NCBI RefSeq assembly: GCF_003697915.1 | Contig: NZ_RCVN01000007.1 | Coordinates: 62,001-126,000, forward strand | Direction: 5' to 3' | DNA length: 64,000 nt | Source of the DNA: Staphylococcus pseudoxylosus | Lineage (GTDB): Bacteria > Bacillota > Bacilli > Staphylococcales > Staphylococcaceae | In this document: piece after piece, positions 43,984 to 55,043 of the stretch | Position numbering within the stretch: position 1 is the first letter of the stretch | Layout: the number at the start of each line of letters is the position of its first letter | Translations under genes and position numbers: made by a program | The notes under the pieces: generated by a model | Database searches by the model: none | What the model was told of the DNA's origin: nothing | What the model saw: the letters and a program-made list of their open reading frames with translations, nothing else

Positions 43984-44027
43984 AGTAGAAAGAAAATCAT
44001 ATTACTCAAATATGATTCCCATTCTAC
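43984..44027 (-). terminator. Terminator after tctA
   Basis: AGTAGAA and AATCATATT arms (43984-44003) pair with AATATGATT and TTCTACT (44009-44027), with a run of T on the minus strand. Confidence 0.75.
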
Positions 44028-44119
44028 TCTCTAAAACAATCAAATAATTAATCTGCACTTACTAAATAACGAAAAGAATTTCAGTTTAGATTCATAGTTT
44101 TAACCCATCTATTTCCAAA

Positions 44120-45619
44120 TTATTTTTTTAATTTTGCTTTTTTAAAGCCTTTTATAATCAGTGGATAGAACAATGCTAAAATTGTCATTAATAATAATAC
44201 AATACTTATCGGTGACCCTATAAATATATCTAATATATTATTATTACTTACTATTAAACTTTTACGAAAGTTTTGTTCCATATCTGACCCAATTATCGAA
44301 GCTAAGATTAAAGGCGCGATTGGGAAATCTAATAACTTCATTACTAAGCCAATAACACCGAAGATAATTAAAATATAAAAATCAATTACGCTATAACCTA
44401 ATGTATATGTACCGATAAATGCAAGCACTAAAATAATTGGATATAGCACTTTAGGTGGTGTACGTAAAATCTTTAATAGTAAGCCGATTAAAGCAATGTT
44501 TAATATAACTAAAAAAATATTACCGATAAACATACTATTAACAAGAGTCCATATTGTTTCAGGTTCATTTTCAAATAATAATGGTCCTGGCTGTAAGCCT
44601 AACATCACCACAGCACCTAATATAACAGCTGTAGTTCCCGATCCCGGTACCCCCATTGTTAATAATGGAATCAAAGCCCCGACCGATGCAGCGTTATTAG
44701 AAGATTCAGGCGCAGCCACGCCTTCTATTTGACCCTTTCCGAAATTTTTACCGTTTTTAGATATTTGCTTTTCTGTCGAATAACTTAGCATTGCCGCAAT
44801 AGATCCTCCCGCTCCAGGTAATACACCGATTAGGAAGCCAATTGGACTTTGCCTAAACATCGCTCCACGTGTTTTTTTCCAATCTTCTTTTGATAATTTC
44901 ATTGATCCCACGTCATTTTTTGGCGGCTTTAATGCATGTAGGTTCAAGTAATTGTACAGAACCTCTGCTACTGCATATACTCCTATTATAACTACTAAGA
45001 AATCTATTCCTTCACTTAAATGTGGGATATCAAAAGTGAAACGATAAATACTTGTCTGTAAGTCCACACCTACAGTACTAATAATCAGTCCAATACTTGT
45101 TGCAATAAATCCTTTGACCATCTTCCCTGATGACAAAGTAACAATAGCTGAAAGTGTAAATAAAAATAATAAAAAATATTCTTGCGGACCAAATTTCAAA
45201 GCAAAATTTGACAATGGTTTTGCTAGAACTATAAAACCAATAACTGCTGTAATGCCACCAATTAATGAAGCTATAGCTGAAATTGTAAGTGCCTTACCCG
45301 CTTCACCTTTTTTAGTCATCGGGTAACCATCAAATGTAGCTGCAATTGCTGATCCATCACCTGGAGTATTTAATAATATAGAGCTTCTAGAACCTCCATA
45401 CATAGCGCCATAATAAATTGAGACCATCAAAATTAATGCACTTACTGGTTCCATACCAAAAGTAACTGGTATAAGTACTGCTACTGCAGTAGCGGGCCCT
45501 AATCCAGGCAACATCCCTACAACCGTACCAAGAAAACCACCGATGAGTACCCATAAAAGGTTCATCGGATGAAATGCTGTCGTTAACCCTTCCAAAAAAC
45601 TACCTGTATCAATCCCCAT
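44120..45619 (-). CDS. tctA: Tripartite tricarboxylate transporter, large membrane subunit
   Basis: 499 residues of membrane helices with TctA hallmarks: GGFLGTVVGMLPGLGPATAVAV at residue 23, YYGAMYGGSRSSILLNTPGD near 70, and the repeat-related IGVLPGAGGSIAAMLSY with PESSNNAASVGALIPLL near 260-320. It forms the transport channel of a TTT system fed by the binding lipoprotein TctC. Citrate or other tricarboxylates are the usual cargo, though TTT systems also carry other acids. Third gene of tctC-tctB-tctA; AGGAGG before the ATG. Confidence 0.93.
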   Translation of the reverse strand: MGIDTGSFLEGLTTAFHPMNLLWVLIGGFLGTVVGMLPGLGPATAVAVLIPVTFGMEPVSALILMVSIYYGAMYGGSRSSILLNTPGDGSAIAATFDGYPMTKKGEAGKALTISAIASLIGGITAVIGFIVLAKPLSNFALKFGPQEYFLLFLFTLSAIVTLSSGKMVKGFIATSIGLIISTVGVDLQTSIYRFTFDIPHLSEGIDFLVVIIGVYAVAEVLYNYLNLHALKPPKNDVGSMKLSKEDWKKTRGAMFRQSPIGFLIGVLPGAGGSIAAMLSYSTEKQISKNGKNFGKGQIEGVAAPESSNNAASVGALIPLLTMGVPGSGTTAVILGAVVMLGLQPGPLLFENEPETIWTLVNSMFIGNIFLVILNIALIGLLLKILRTPPKVLYPIILVLAFIGTYTLGYSVIDFYILIIFGVIGLVMKLLDFPIAPLILASIIGSDMEQNFRKSLIVSNNNILDIFIGSPISIVLLLMTILALFYPLIIKGFKKAKLKK

Positions 45620-45633
45620 TCGTATAACCCTCC

Positions 45634-46077
45634 TTAAGGTAAACTAACATCTAATAATTGCGAAAAGGTATACCATGCAATACCGGAAAAAATTACTGTT
45701 ACTAAAATATTTTGTAACCATCTTTTATATCCATTAATCAAGAACATAATACAACCTAAAAATAGAATGGTTGAAATTAAAAAACCAAAGGGTTCAAAAA
45801 TAAAAGCATATATTATCGCTAAAATGATAGTCAGTACAATACGTATAAACGTACGTTTTTCAAGTAATTGTGAAAAAGCTGTAAATTTTTGATGACGCTT
45901 TTTGAATTCTTGAAAAAAGTAAATAATACTCATTACAACAAGCAATAGGCCGATTAATAATGGAAAATACATAGGACTATTAGGATCACCAATATTAGAT
46001 TTCGGTATATTGATAGTTAGCACTAAATAAATCACACCAAATAATATTAATACTAATGGAAAAACAAGTCGTGACAT
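45634..46077 (-). CDS. tctB: Tripartite tricarboxylate transporter, small membrane subunit
   Basis: 147 residues with four membrane helices, starting MSRLVFPLVLILFGVIYLVL and containing NIGDPNSPMYFPLLIGLLLV, the TctB pattern. It lies 12 bases after tctC and 14 before tctA, between the two partners it couples. Confidence 0.88.
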   Translation of the reverse strand: MSRLVFPLVLILFGVIYLVLTINIPKSNIGDPNSPMYFPLLIGLLLVVMSIIYFFQEFKKRHQKFTAFSQLLEKRTFIRIVLTIILAIIYAFIFEPFGFLISTILFLGCIMFLINGYKRWLQNILVTVIFSGIAWYTFSQLLDVSLP

Positions 46078-46089
46078 TTATACTCCCCC

Positions 46090-47070
46090 TTATTTTAGAC
46101 CTGAGTCATTTACTAGTTCGTTATATTTCTTACGTTGCGCTTTCAAGAATTTTTCACTTTCTTCACTATCTTTATAGAATTTTTCCCAATCATTGTTTTT
46201 TCTTATTTCTTGCCACCTTTTTGACTTAACTACTTTCTCCATTGTAGTATCCCAATACTCTCGTTGCTCAGGTGTCATATCTTTAGGACCCATGACGCCA
46301 CGCCAATGTGGAAATACTACATCAATACCTTGATCTTCCCAGGTAGGTACATCTTCAATACCTTCAATTGGTTTATCAGAAGTTACAGCCAACATTTTTA
46401 ATTTACCAGTTTGATGCTGTTCTTTAACCTCAGAAACAGCTGTTGAAGCTACATCTACATGTCCACCTAATAGAGCAGTTTGTAAATCTCCTCCACTTTT
46501 ATAAACAAGAAAATCAATATTTTCTACATCAACACCATATTCTTTTGCCGCTTGAACAAATGCTAAATGATCATTATTTCCCAATCCCGGTGCAACCCCA
46601 ATCGTTAAAGATTTAGGATCTTTCTTCAATTTTTCCATAACTTCTTTACCAGAATTTAAATTCGACTTATTAGATGCTGTTAGACTAATCCATTCTGTTG
46701 CTAAAATAGCAATAGGCGTAAAATCATCAGTATTTAAATCACTTAATCCTAATTCATTATTAGATAATAATAAACTTGAATTAATAGAAATCGTATTAGG
46801 TGAACGTGATTTTAAATATTGCCAACCTACTTCACCGCCACCTCCAGGTTTATTAATAACATTAATATTTTGTTTAGTTAAATTTTCCTCCAGTATGATT
46901 TTTTGGATAGCACGCGCTGTCGTATCCCAACCTCCACCTGGAGAAGCCGGAGCAACAATTTCTACTGTTTCATCTGGAAATTGGTTTTTTGATGCGTTTG
47001 ATTCATTGCTTTTGCCACATGAAGCAAGCACAGTTGAACAAACAATGACTAAAGCTAACCATTTTTTCAT
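46090..47070 (-). CDS. tctC: Tripartite tricarboxylate transporter, binding lipoprotein
   Basis: 326 residues. Lipoprotein signal with lipobox LASC (Cys18), then VEIVAPASPGGGWDTTARAI near residue 36 and NVINKPGGGGEVGWQYL near 65, the two loops that hold a carboxylate in TctC/Bug proteins. AVTSDKPIEGIEDVPTWEDQ near 228 is also typical. It captures the substrate outside the membrane. First gene of the operon, with a perfect cre just upstream. Confidence 0.93.
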   Translation of the reverse strand: MKKWLALVIVCSTVLASCGKSNESNASKNQFPDETVEIVAPASPGGGWDTTARAIQKIILEENLTKQNINVINKPGGGGEVGWQYLKSRSPNTISINSSLLLSNNELGLSDLNTDDFTPIAILATEWISLTASNKSNLNSGKEVMEKLKKDPKSLTIGVAPGLGNNDHLAFVQAAKEYGVDVENIDFLVYKSGGDLQTALLGGHVDVASTAVSEVKEQHQTGKLKMLAVTSDKPIEGIEDVPTWEDQGIDVVFPHWRGVMGPKDMTPEQREYWDTTMEKVVKSKRWQEIRKNNDWEKFYKDSEESEKFLKAQRKKYNELVNDSGLK

Positions 47071-47084
47071 AATACCCCTCCCTC

Positions 47085-47098
47085 TGTAAGCGATTACA
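47085..47098. promoter_or_regulatory. Perfect cre upstream of tctCBA
   Basis: TGTAAGCGATTACA matches the cre consensus at all 14 positions and is nearly palindromic. It lies 15 bases before the tctC start and so should mediate CcpA repression of organic acid uptake in the presence of glucose. The rest of 47099-47382 holds a terminator (47197-47222) and one copy of the dispersed TTTTGAAACGATTAAG element (47238-47268). Confidence 0.85.
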
Positions 47099-47196
47099 AA
47101 CTAGCTTTTATGTTATCAGAAAATTCTGAATAAGTGAACATTATTTTTATTAAAATTTTATATTATCTATTAATAAATTATTAATAAAAATAAAAA

Positions 47197-47222
47197 CACG
47201 ACAAGTTTATAAACTTATCGTG
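47197..47222. terminator. Terminator downstream of thiC
   Basis: CACGACAAGTTTA (47197-47209) pairs with TAAACTTATCGTG (47210-47222) with one mismatch and T-rich flanks on both strands. Confidence 0.75.
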
Positions 47223-47237
47223 CTTTTAGACAATATT

Positions 47238-47268
47238 TATTTTGAAACGATTAAGACACTTCTTTTAT
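47238..47268. repeat. Dispersed TTTTGAAACGATTAAG element
   Basis: One of five related intergenic copies in the window (also about 49617, 51341, 52472 and 59312). Here it runs into ACACTTCTTTTA without a well-formed hairpin. Confidence 0.65.
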
Positions 47269-47382
47269 TTATTATAGGTTAAAAACGTAATTTCATCATG
47301 AGTATTTAATCTAAATAATCTCTCCTGATTTCACAGATAACAAAGTATTTTTTAACGGATAAGACTGGCTCATTTCCTATAT

Positions 47383-49156
<1,774 letters not shown>

Positions 49157-49237
49157 ACCTGGTAGAAAATCACATATTTAGTGAAGCGACAGTAAATAAA
49201 AGCCCAACAAACAGACTTTCCATATGTACTGTACTTT

Positions 49238-49322
49238 TCTGCTTCCCTACGCTGGTACTAACCAGATCAGGTTCAAAGGGTTGAGAACAATGCCTCTTTC
49301 AGCTTACAAGCACCCCTAGCAA
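49238..49322 (-). promoter_or_regulatory. TPP riboswitch (THI element)
   Basis: Minus strand: GCTAGGGGTGCTTG opens the aptamer, followed by GCTGAAAGAGG, TCAACCCTTTGAACCTGATC and TGGTTAGTACCAGCGTAGGG, all diagnostic of TPP aptamers. The usual CTGAGA of the pyrimidine-binding loop reads CTGAAA here. It controls thiC; high TPP should favour the terminator at 49122-49156. The stretch 49323-49648 holds its promoter region (no single clear box) and one dispersed repeat copy. Confidence 0.95.
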
Positions 49323-49616
49323 TTCTTATTAAATTCTTGCTTAAACTTAACACTAATAAAGAATAATTACAAATAAATTTCCAATTTTATATAAACGTGA
49401 AAAAATTGAATAACCTTTGTAACTACTCGACTCACAAGTTTGTTGAATTAATCATTCGTGATTTTAATTTAAAAACTTAATATTACATTTATAGAAAATA
49501 TGGCTGTAGTAAGAAAAAGGTTATCTATAATATGAAACAGTAAAATTAGAATATAAGTCCCTTTTGCATTCCTCTTTTCCCTACAATTCTAATAATCCTC
49601 ATTATTTAGACATTAT

Positions 49617-49650
49617 TTTATTTTGAAACGATTAAGGAACTTCTTTTTTT
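49617..49650. repeat. Dispersed TTTTGAAACGATTAAG element
   Basis: Copy reading TTTTGAAACGATTAAGGAAC then a T run; its end overlaps the stop codon of the Fe alcohol dehydrogenase gene. Confidence 0.65.
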
Positions 49651-50803
49651 AATAGGCTTCTTTTAAAATAATTAAATAATCTTTTTCAGTTATTGGTCTG
49701 ACATTACTTGGTGTTGAATTATTTTGTTTAGCTAGATTAGCCATTTGTTCAAAATGTTCTGTTTTAACGTATCCTAAATCTTTCAACGATGGGATTCCTA
49801 AGTCGTTTGTTAATGTATATAACCCTTTAATCAACTTTTCAATTGCTATTTCATCAGTGTCACTCTGCTTTGCAAACTGCATGATTTTACTAATTTCAGC
49901 ATGAAGTGGCTTATTTTCAACAGCATTAAATTTTACTACATGGGGTAAAAATATTGCGTTCGCAACGCCATGCGGTGTGTCATATAAGCTACTTAATGCT
50001 TCTGATAAGCAATGGACGCTTGCAACATCAGCAGATCCAAAGCATAGGCCTGCTAAGAGACTGCCTTCTTGCATTTTATACCGGGCATCTAGATTTTTTC
50101 CGTCTTGATATACTTTCGGTAGGTAGTCAACGATAATAGACATCGCACTTTTTCCCACTGCTTGTGAGATTGGGTTTGTCACAGTGCATGTATAACCTTC
50201 AATTGCATGAACTAATGCATCTACTCCAGTTGCTGCAGTTATAGATTTTGGCACACTTAAGGTAAGTTCGGGATCAAGAACAGCAATTGTTGGTCTAAGT
50301 AAAGGGCTTTTAAGTGTAATTTTCGTATGTGATTCTTCTAATGTAATTACTGAAGACCGTGTTACTTCAGAACCTGTCCCAGCAGTTGTTGGAACACAAA
50401 TGACAGGCGATATATTGGCATAGTTTCTCTCACCATTATTATATTCTTCAGGTGAACCTCCATTTGGACCAAGTAAGGCAATAGCTTTGGCGGTATCCAT
50501 TGGACTACCGCCTCCTACCGCAATAACAGCTGATGCGTTTGTTGATTGATAAAGTGATGCACCTTTTAAACACTCTGTATCTCTTGGATTGGGAGATATT
50601 TCATTATAAGATATCACTTTATAACCTGAATTTTTCAAATTCATTTCTATTGGGTCAACTAATCCTGCATCTTTAATACCAGAATCCGTTACCACCATTA
50701 CAGTCTCACCTATATTTATATACTCCGAGATGATTTCTGGTAAATCCTTTGATTTACCAGGGCCCATTATTATTTTTGTATCACAATGATATTCGTAATT
50801 CAT
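49649..50803 (-). CDS. Iron-dependent alcohol dehydrogenase
   Basis: 384 residues, group III metal-dependent alcohol dehydrogenase. NAD site VIAVGGGSPMDTAKAIALL near residue 93, PTTAGTGSEVTRSSVI near 137, metal ligands in TGVDALVHAIEGYTC near 193 (Asp, His), SVHCLSEALSS near 263 and DTPHGVANAIFLPHVV near 276. The family includes lactaldehyde reductase, 1,3-propanediol and methanol dehydrogenases; substrate cannot be set. AGGAGG precedes the ATG. Single-gene unit next to thiC, with no obvious functional link. Confidence 0.92.
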   Translation of the reverse strand: MNYEYHCDTKIIMGPGKSKDLPEIISEYINIGETVMVVTDSGIKDAGLVDPIEMNLKNSGYKVISYNEISPNPRDTECLKGASLYQSTNASAVIAVGGGSPMDTAKAIALLGPNGGSPEEYNNGERNYANISPVICVPTTAGTGSEVTRSSVITLEESHTKITLKSPLLRPTIAVLDPELTLSVPKSITAATGVDALVHAIEGYTCTVTNPISQAVGKSAMSIIVDYLPKVYQDGKNLDARYKMQEGSLLAGLCFGSADVASVHCLSEALSSLYDTPHGVANAIFLPHVVKFNAVENKPLHAEISKIMQFAKQSDTDEIAIEKLIKGLYTLTNDLGIPSLKDLGYVKTEHFEQMANLAKQNNSTPSNVRPITEKDYLIILKEAY

Positions 50804-51100
50804 ATAATACCTCCTAATAAATTGGTGAATTTCCTTGTAACTCTATCCTATTATTACAAGGGGATATTTGATAACTTCATAATCATAGTTAGTCTCTATA
50901 TACTTTAGGTACAATATCTATACTGCATTCGTTGTATTAAGTCTATATATTTTTATTTATAGAAAATTATGACAATTCAATAATAAATCATTATGAATTT
51001 AAATGATATATCATTAAGAGAATTTTTATTAATCTATAGATATAAAGAAAAATAATGTATTAAATACTTATCGAACTCTTAGCCAGAATGGAGAATTATA

Positions 51101-51271
51101 ATGAGACAAAAATTGACAATATTCAATATAATAGCAATTATAATATTTATCGTTACATTGTTTTCAAGTATTACACTCGTAACTAAATTTATTGTGTTTA
51201 GTGTGATTTTCGTTTTTCTAGTAATTAATGCTGTAATATATTATTTGCTGACAAGGCAACCTCAAGTATAA
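51101..51271 (+). CDS. 56-residue hypothetical membrane protein
   Basis: Starts MRQKLTIFNIIAIIIFIVTL and has two hydrophobic helices (about residues 8-28 and 30-49) with a short polar tail ending LTRQPQV. GGAG lies eight bases upstream of the ATG, and a terminator with a repeat element follows at 51341-51392. This is a plausible genuine small gene; no function is assigned. Confidence 0.65.
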   Translation: MRQKLTIFNIIAIIIFIVTLFSSITLVTKFIVFSVIFVFLVINAVIYYLLTRQPQV

Positions 51272-51340
51272 TACATTTTCATACCTTTATATAAAATCAA
51301 ATCATGCTTCTTTATTAAAAATAATCATTATTGCGACACA

Positions 51341-51392
51341 TTTTATTTTGAAACGATTAAAAGACTCCCTTTGAAAGGAAGTCTCTTTTAAT
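51341..51392 (+). terminator. Dispersed repeat element with terminator hairpin
   Basis: TTTTATTTTGAAACGATTAAAAGACT followed by an imperfect hairpin (AGACTCCCTTT with AAAGGAAGTCT) and TTTTAA; ends the small membrane protein transcript. Confidence 0.65.
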
Positions 51393-51404
51393 ATGTAAAT
51401 CATG

Positions 51405-51715
51405 CTGAAATAGTATTGCTTATAATGTTAAATTCTTTATTTAAAGTATCTATTTCAGCCTTAACACCATATGGAATTACACACTTAGGCTCATTATGAC
51501 CAAAACTTGCATTAAAAATTATTGGTGTTTCAGCTATACTTCATTCCTTTATTTTGCTCATAAAAAATTTATATGACTACTTCTTTTAAAAAATTGAAAA
51601 TGCCATTCTTCTCTTAAAATTCCCACTTATATAGCATCATAAAATTCATCTTCAACTAGGCGCCCTTTACGTATACGTGACTCTCCTATCACTCCAGTTT
51701 TATTTGCTAATCTAT
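51405..51715 (-). pseudogene. Remnant of an S66 LD-carboxypeptidase (MccF/LdcA-like)
   Basis: Minus-strand fragments in two frames. First NKTGVIGESRIRKGRLVEDE, then several stops, then PIIFNASFGHNEPKCVIPYG and KAEIDTLNKEFNIISNTIS. The FGHNEP...IPYG ending is the C-terminus of LD-carboxypeptidases that trim muropeptides or inactivate microcin C-type compounds. The N-terminal two thirds are absent and multiple stops remain, so it is not functional. Confidence 0.7.
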
Positions 51716-51731
51716 TAAAAATTGTAAAACA

Positions 51732-52235
51732 CTATTCTCCTACTAGTAACTTAGCGTCTTGACAACTCCCTCCAGAACCATATCTATTAACTTTTATGTT
51801 CCCAGGCTTAATCAATAAATATAAAATATACAATGAAACGCCCCCTGCAATAACCACACCAAAAATACCAGCAATAAATGTAGAACCTAATAGACCAAAT
51901 TCTTCAAACTTAATAGTCGCAAATATAATACCCAACACAAATATAATTGTTGCGGCTTTAGTGATGAAACCACTAATATAGTATAGTATCGCAAAAACCA
52001 TTGAACGATTCGAGTCATGCAGGCGTCTAGTCATGACAGTAAAGTATGGTATAAGCGTTATAATCGCAAATATACTACTTAAAGTACCTACAGAAAATAT
52101 CCCTAAAAGAGAAGTGATTAAAAAATTAATCCAAAATGGGTGCCAAAATTCAGAACGAGTGGATCGCCCATGAATGTCTAAGCAACGTTTCCAAAAATTA
52201 AAATAACTGCTAATAAAATTTGACGATTTATTCAT
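51732..52235 (-). CDS. DUF805 membrane protein, second copy
   Basis: 167 residues, about four membrane helices. FNFWKRCLDIHGRSTRSEFW and PYFTVMTRRLHDSNRSM are the same family signatures as in the 41361-41828 gene, but overall similarity is modest, so these are old paralogues. GGAGG precedes the ATG. Function unknown. Confidence 0.88.
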   Translation of the reverse strand: MNKSSNFISSYFNFWKRCLDIHGRSTRSEFWHPFWINFLITSLLGIFSVGTLSSIFAIITLIPYFTVMTRRLHDSNRSMVFAILYYISGFITKAATIIFVLGIIFATIKFEEFGLLGSTFIAGIFGVVIAGGVSLYILYLLIKPGNIKVNRYGSGGSCQDAKLLVGE

Positions 52236-52607
52236 ATATCCTCCTAGACTATAAAATATATTAAAAAAAATATATGATTTAAATAATAGTTATATTTTTT
52301 GAATAAGTAAACAGAAAATAATTTAATTATCGGTGCTAAGGCCATATAAGTAATGTTATAACGATGATAATTTAGAGCCTAACTTAATTGAACAATTATC
52401 GAGGCTAGTAAAACAGTATTTCTGTATGTATGATTAGTTTGTTAAAAATGATCGTTATTAAACCGATATTAGATTTTCAAACAATTAAGAGACTCCTTTT
52501 TGAAAAAGGAGTCTCTTTTAATCTATTTTCTAATGATCATCACTTATATAAATAAAAGAGGATGATTTTTAATTCACATTATCATGTGTGACGAATAATA
52601 TGTTTAT
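52236..52607. other. Intergenic stretch with one strong terminator element
   Basis: AT-rich, no open frame. The only clear structure is the repeat-type terminator at 52472-52521. Confidence 0.5.
52472..52521. terminator. Dispersed repeat element with perfect terminator hairpin
   Basis: GATTTTCAAACAATTAAG followed by AAGAGACTCCTTTT (52487-52500) paired perfectly with AAAAGGAGTCTCTT (52504-52517). T-rich flanks occur on both strands. Confidence 0.8.
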
Positions 52608-53307
52608 TTAATGATGATGATATTTAGTACTGTGCCCAATAATACTAGAGCATGCTACAGCCTTAGCTTTAATATTACTATAACTGTGACCATAACATTT
52701 AGTGCTTCTAAGTAGAAATTTGTCACAGTCACTTCCAGCAAAATTCACCATAGCCTTTGGATTACTTTTGGCATAATGTACATTATCGCTTTGTGGACCA
52801 TTAAACCTATTACAATGCACCCATTCTCCTTTTTTATATTTTTTTCCATAACCTGCTTCTTGAGTTACTGTGTGAGTCCCTTTATCCATATTATCTATAA
52901 TTTGGTTTGCATTTATACCAAAAGTTGCGGTTTTTTCTCCATTATTACTAACAACAGTAGCTCTGTTTTCATTTTTACCATCACTTGATATGTTTAACTT
53001 ATCATTCTTTATATTATCTACTTTAACAATACCATGGCTATTTATTTCATGCTTTTTTCCATTTATGTAAACATCGCCTTCTGATAAATTCACATCACGA
53101 TAAGCACCTTTTTCTGTAATATTCCAGCCACTATTTTTATATTCTTGTACTACTTTTCGGGCATTTTTTTATAGGATATTCAATAAACTGCTTAGATTTT
53201 ATATGTATTTCATTTTGCGTTTGTGCATTAGCCTTATTTTTAAGAGTATTTACTCCTACAGGTAAAAGTATTAAAAAAACTAATGCTAATTTCAATATTT
53301 TTTTCAT
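52608..53307 (-). pseudogene. Secreted four-cysteine protein, frameshifted
   Basis: ATG at 53307 (AAGGATGA upstream) opens a signal peptide (MKKILKLALVFLILLPVGV, cleavage probably after NKANA). The frame then stops soon after IEYPIKK. A second frame, shifted by one base, carries ARKVVQEYKNSGWNITEKG and continues to the end at 52608. The shift lies in a run of seven A (53164-53170, minus sense); removing one A gives 232 residues. The C-terminal third has four Cys (WVHCNRF, SDCDKF, TKCYGH, VACSS) and ends in His residues (TKYHHH). I do not recognise the family. It follows a small membrane protein by a few bases, an arrangement seen for some bacteriocin/immunity or toxin/partner pairs, which is only a guess here. 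Confidence 0.65.
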
Positions 53308-53312
53308 TTAAT

Positions 53313-53486
53313 TCATCCTTTTTTTATATTTTCTGGAGGTGTTAAAAATAAAAAGTACACAACTATAAATACTATTAAAAATAGTATTATGAAACCAATA
53401 AATTTAATAAAATTATTAGATTTTAAGAAACTAAATATTAATAAAGAAATTGATATAACCCCTAGTAATAATAAGATTATTGACAT
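53313..53486 (-). CDS. 57-residue membrane protein paired with the secreted protein
   Basis: Starts MSIILLLLGVISISLLIFSF, has two hydrophobic helices (about residues 2-20 and 27-49) and ends TPPENIKKG. AAGGAGA precedes its ATG. Its stop is five bases before the start of the secreted-protein gene and overlaps that gene's ribosome binding site (AAGGATGA), so the two are translationally linked. It may be an accessory or immunity protein for the secreted partner; no homology is recognised. Confidence 0.65.
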   Translation of the reverse strand: MSIILLLLGVISISLLIFSFLKSNNFIKFIGFIILFLIVFIVVYFLFLTPPENIKKG

Positions 53487-53814
53487 AGAATCTCTCCTTT
53501 TATGATATTATTAGCAAACCAAACGATACCACAACCAATATTAATTTAAACAATTATATAAAAAATAATAATTTTATATAATTGTTATTTAAAATTTTAG
53601 TGTAATATATTACGTAATGTAAAAATAAATATACAAAGTTCTCTATTTTAATGTGCTTTTTAAACATTCTTAAATAACCTTGGTATATGAGAATAATTTC
53701 ACTTAATATTTGAAGTCGCTTGTTTAGTAACTAAATTTAATAAAAAGGCATAATAATTTCTAATAACGATTACTTATGTTAATACCTATGATTATTACTT
53801 TTAATTGTATCTAG
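53487..53814. other. AT-rich intergenic stretch, nothing clear
   Basis: Presumably carries the promoter of the 53486 operon; no open frame or strong hairpin is visible. Confidence 0.4.
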
Positions 53815-54028
53815 AAAGTCAATGCTCTAACTACAAATTGAAGAAACTAGTTTATCAAGGTTTAATTCTATTTCATTCAATTTACAACCTACTTTAGGGG
53901 GAACTACTGGTTAGACAGTTCTTTCAATGATTTTGTCTTGCTCTAATTCTCGAAGTTTTCTTATTAACATACGCTGATTGATATAAGGTAGTGTATTTTG
54001 TAATTCACTTAATCTTAAACGATTACTT
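53815..54028 (-). pseudogene. Truncated copy of hxlR
   Basis: Minus-strand translation gives RLRLSELQNTLPYINQRML, IRKLRELEQDKIIERTV, stop, PVVPPKVGCKLNEIELNLDK and SSIC, stop. This follows the intact HxlR at 62251-62595 from about its residue 37 onward (LRLSELEKKLPDINQRML), with a stop replacing the Tyr of RTIYPVVPPK and another near the C-terminus. The N-terminal part with its start is missing. Confidence 0.85.
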
Positions 54029-54033
54029 TTCTA

Positions 54034-54339
54034 AAATTAGTAGCTATGATTGCAGTACAAGATTTAGATGATTTAGACGCAGATTATATCGCTGTTCATA
54101 CTGGTTATGACTTACAAGCTGAAGGTCAATCTCCTTTAGAAAGTTTACGTAAAGTTAAATCTGTAATTAGTAATTCTAAAGTAGCAGTCGCAGGTGGTAT
54201 TAAACCAGATACAATTAAAGATATTGTTGCAGAAAATCCTGATTTAATTATTGTTGGTGGCGGCATTGCAAATGCTGATGACCCTGTAGAAGCTGCTAAA
54301 CAATGTCGTGATATTGTAGATGCCCATACAAATGCATAA
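54034..54339 (+). pseudogene. Truncated copy of hps (hxlA)
   Basis: Begins within TTAGTAGCTATGATTGCAGT, which aligns with codons about 104-110 of the intact hps at 62686-63318, and runs to the C-terminus (DYIAVHTGYDLQAEGQSPL, VGGGIANADDPVEAAKQCRD). The first half is gone, and 21 bases (seven codons, EKRAKEL) are missing in frame after MIAVQDL. It abuts the hxlR remnant almost exactly, so one deletion fused the two divergent genes head to head. Without the N-terminal half of the barrel it cannot be an active enzyme. Confidence 0.9.
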
Positions 54340-54494
54340 TCAGTTACAATTAATATTAAATAAGATTAAACTAAACAGATAAAAATGCACATGTAGTTGG
54401 TGAAAAAATTAGAAAACATTTTATGTTTAAACTTCCTTTTTCTAGTGTATATAGTACTTAGGTTTTAAAATATAATTGAAAGGTAGGTTGTATT

Positions 54495-55013
54495 ATGACT
54501 AAAAAAGTAGCAATCATTTTAGCAGATGAATTTGAAGATATAGAATTGACTAGTCCAAAAGAAGCATTAGAAAATGCTGGATTTGAGACTGAAGTTATTG
54601 GAGATACAGCAAAACATGAACTTGTTGGCAAACATGGGAAGAAAGTAACTGTAGATGTTAGCATTGCAGATGCGAAACCAGAAAATTATGATGCATTATT
54701 AATTCCTGGCGGATTCTCACCCGATCATTTACGTGGTGATGAAGAAGGTCGCTATGGTACATTTACTAAGTATTTTACTCAAAATGATGTGCCTACATTT
54801 GCGATTTGTCATGGTCCACTTCTACTAGTTGATACTGATGATTTAAAGGGTCGCACAATAACTGGCGTTATCAATGTACGTAAAGATTTATCTAATGCTG
54901 GTGCACACGTTGTTGATGAATCAGTTGTAATAGATGACAATATTGTAACGAGTCGTGTCCCAGATGACTTAGATGATTTCAATAGAGAAATTATTAAAAA
55001 GTTAAAAGCATAA
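54495..55013 (+). CDS. DJ-1/PfpI family stress protein
   Basis: 172 residues. [20 protein letters not shown] at the start holds the conserved Glu, [20 protein letters not shown] is near residue 70, and [20 protein letters not shown] near 102 has the nucleophilic Cys in AICHGP. It closely resembles, from memory, the S. aureus DJ-1 family protein SAV1875. Members act in oxidative or aldehyde stress (chaperone, deglycase or glyoxalase-like roles are debated). Single-gene unit with a very strong terminator. Confidence 0.92.
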   Translation: MTKKVAIILADEFEDIELTSPKEALENAGFETEVIGDTAKHELVGKHGKKVTVDVSIADAKPENYDALLIPGGFSPDHLRGDEEGRYGTFTKYFTQNDVPTFAICHGPLLLVDTDDLKGRTITGVINVRKDLSNAGAHVVDESVVIDDNIVTSRVPDDLDDFNREIIKKLKA

Positions 55014-55043
55014 TTTTATAATATCAATCAGTATTTATTATCT

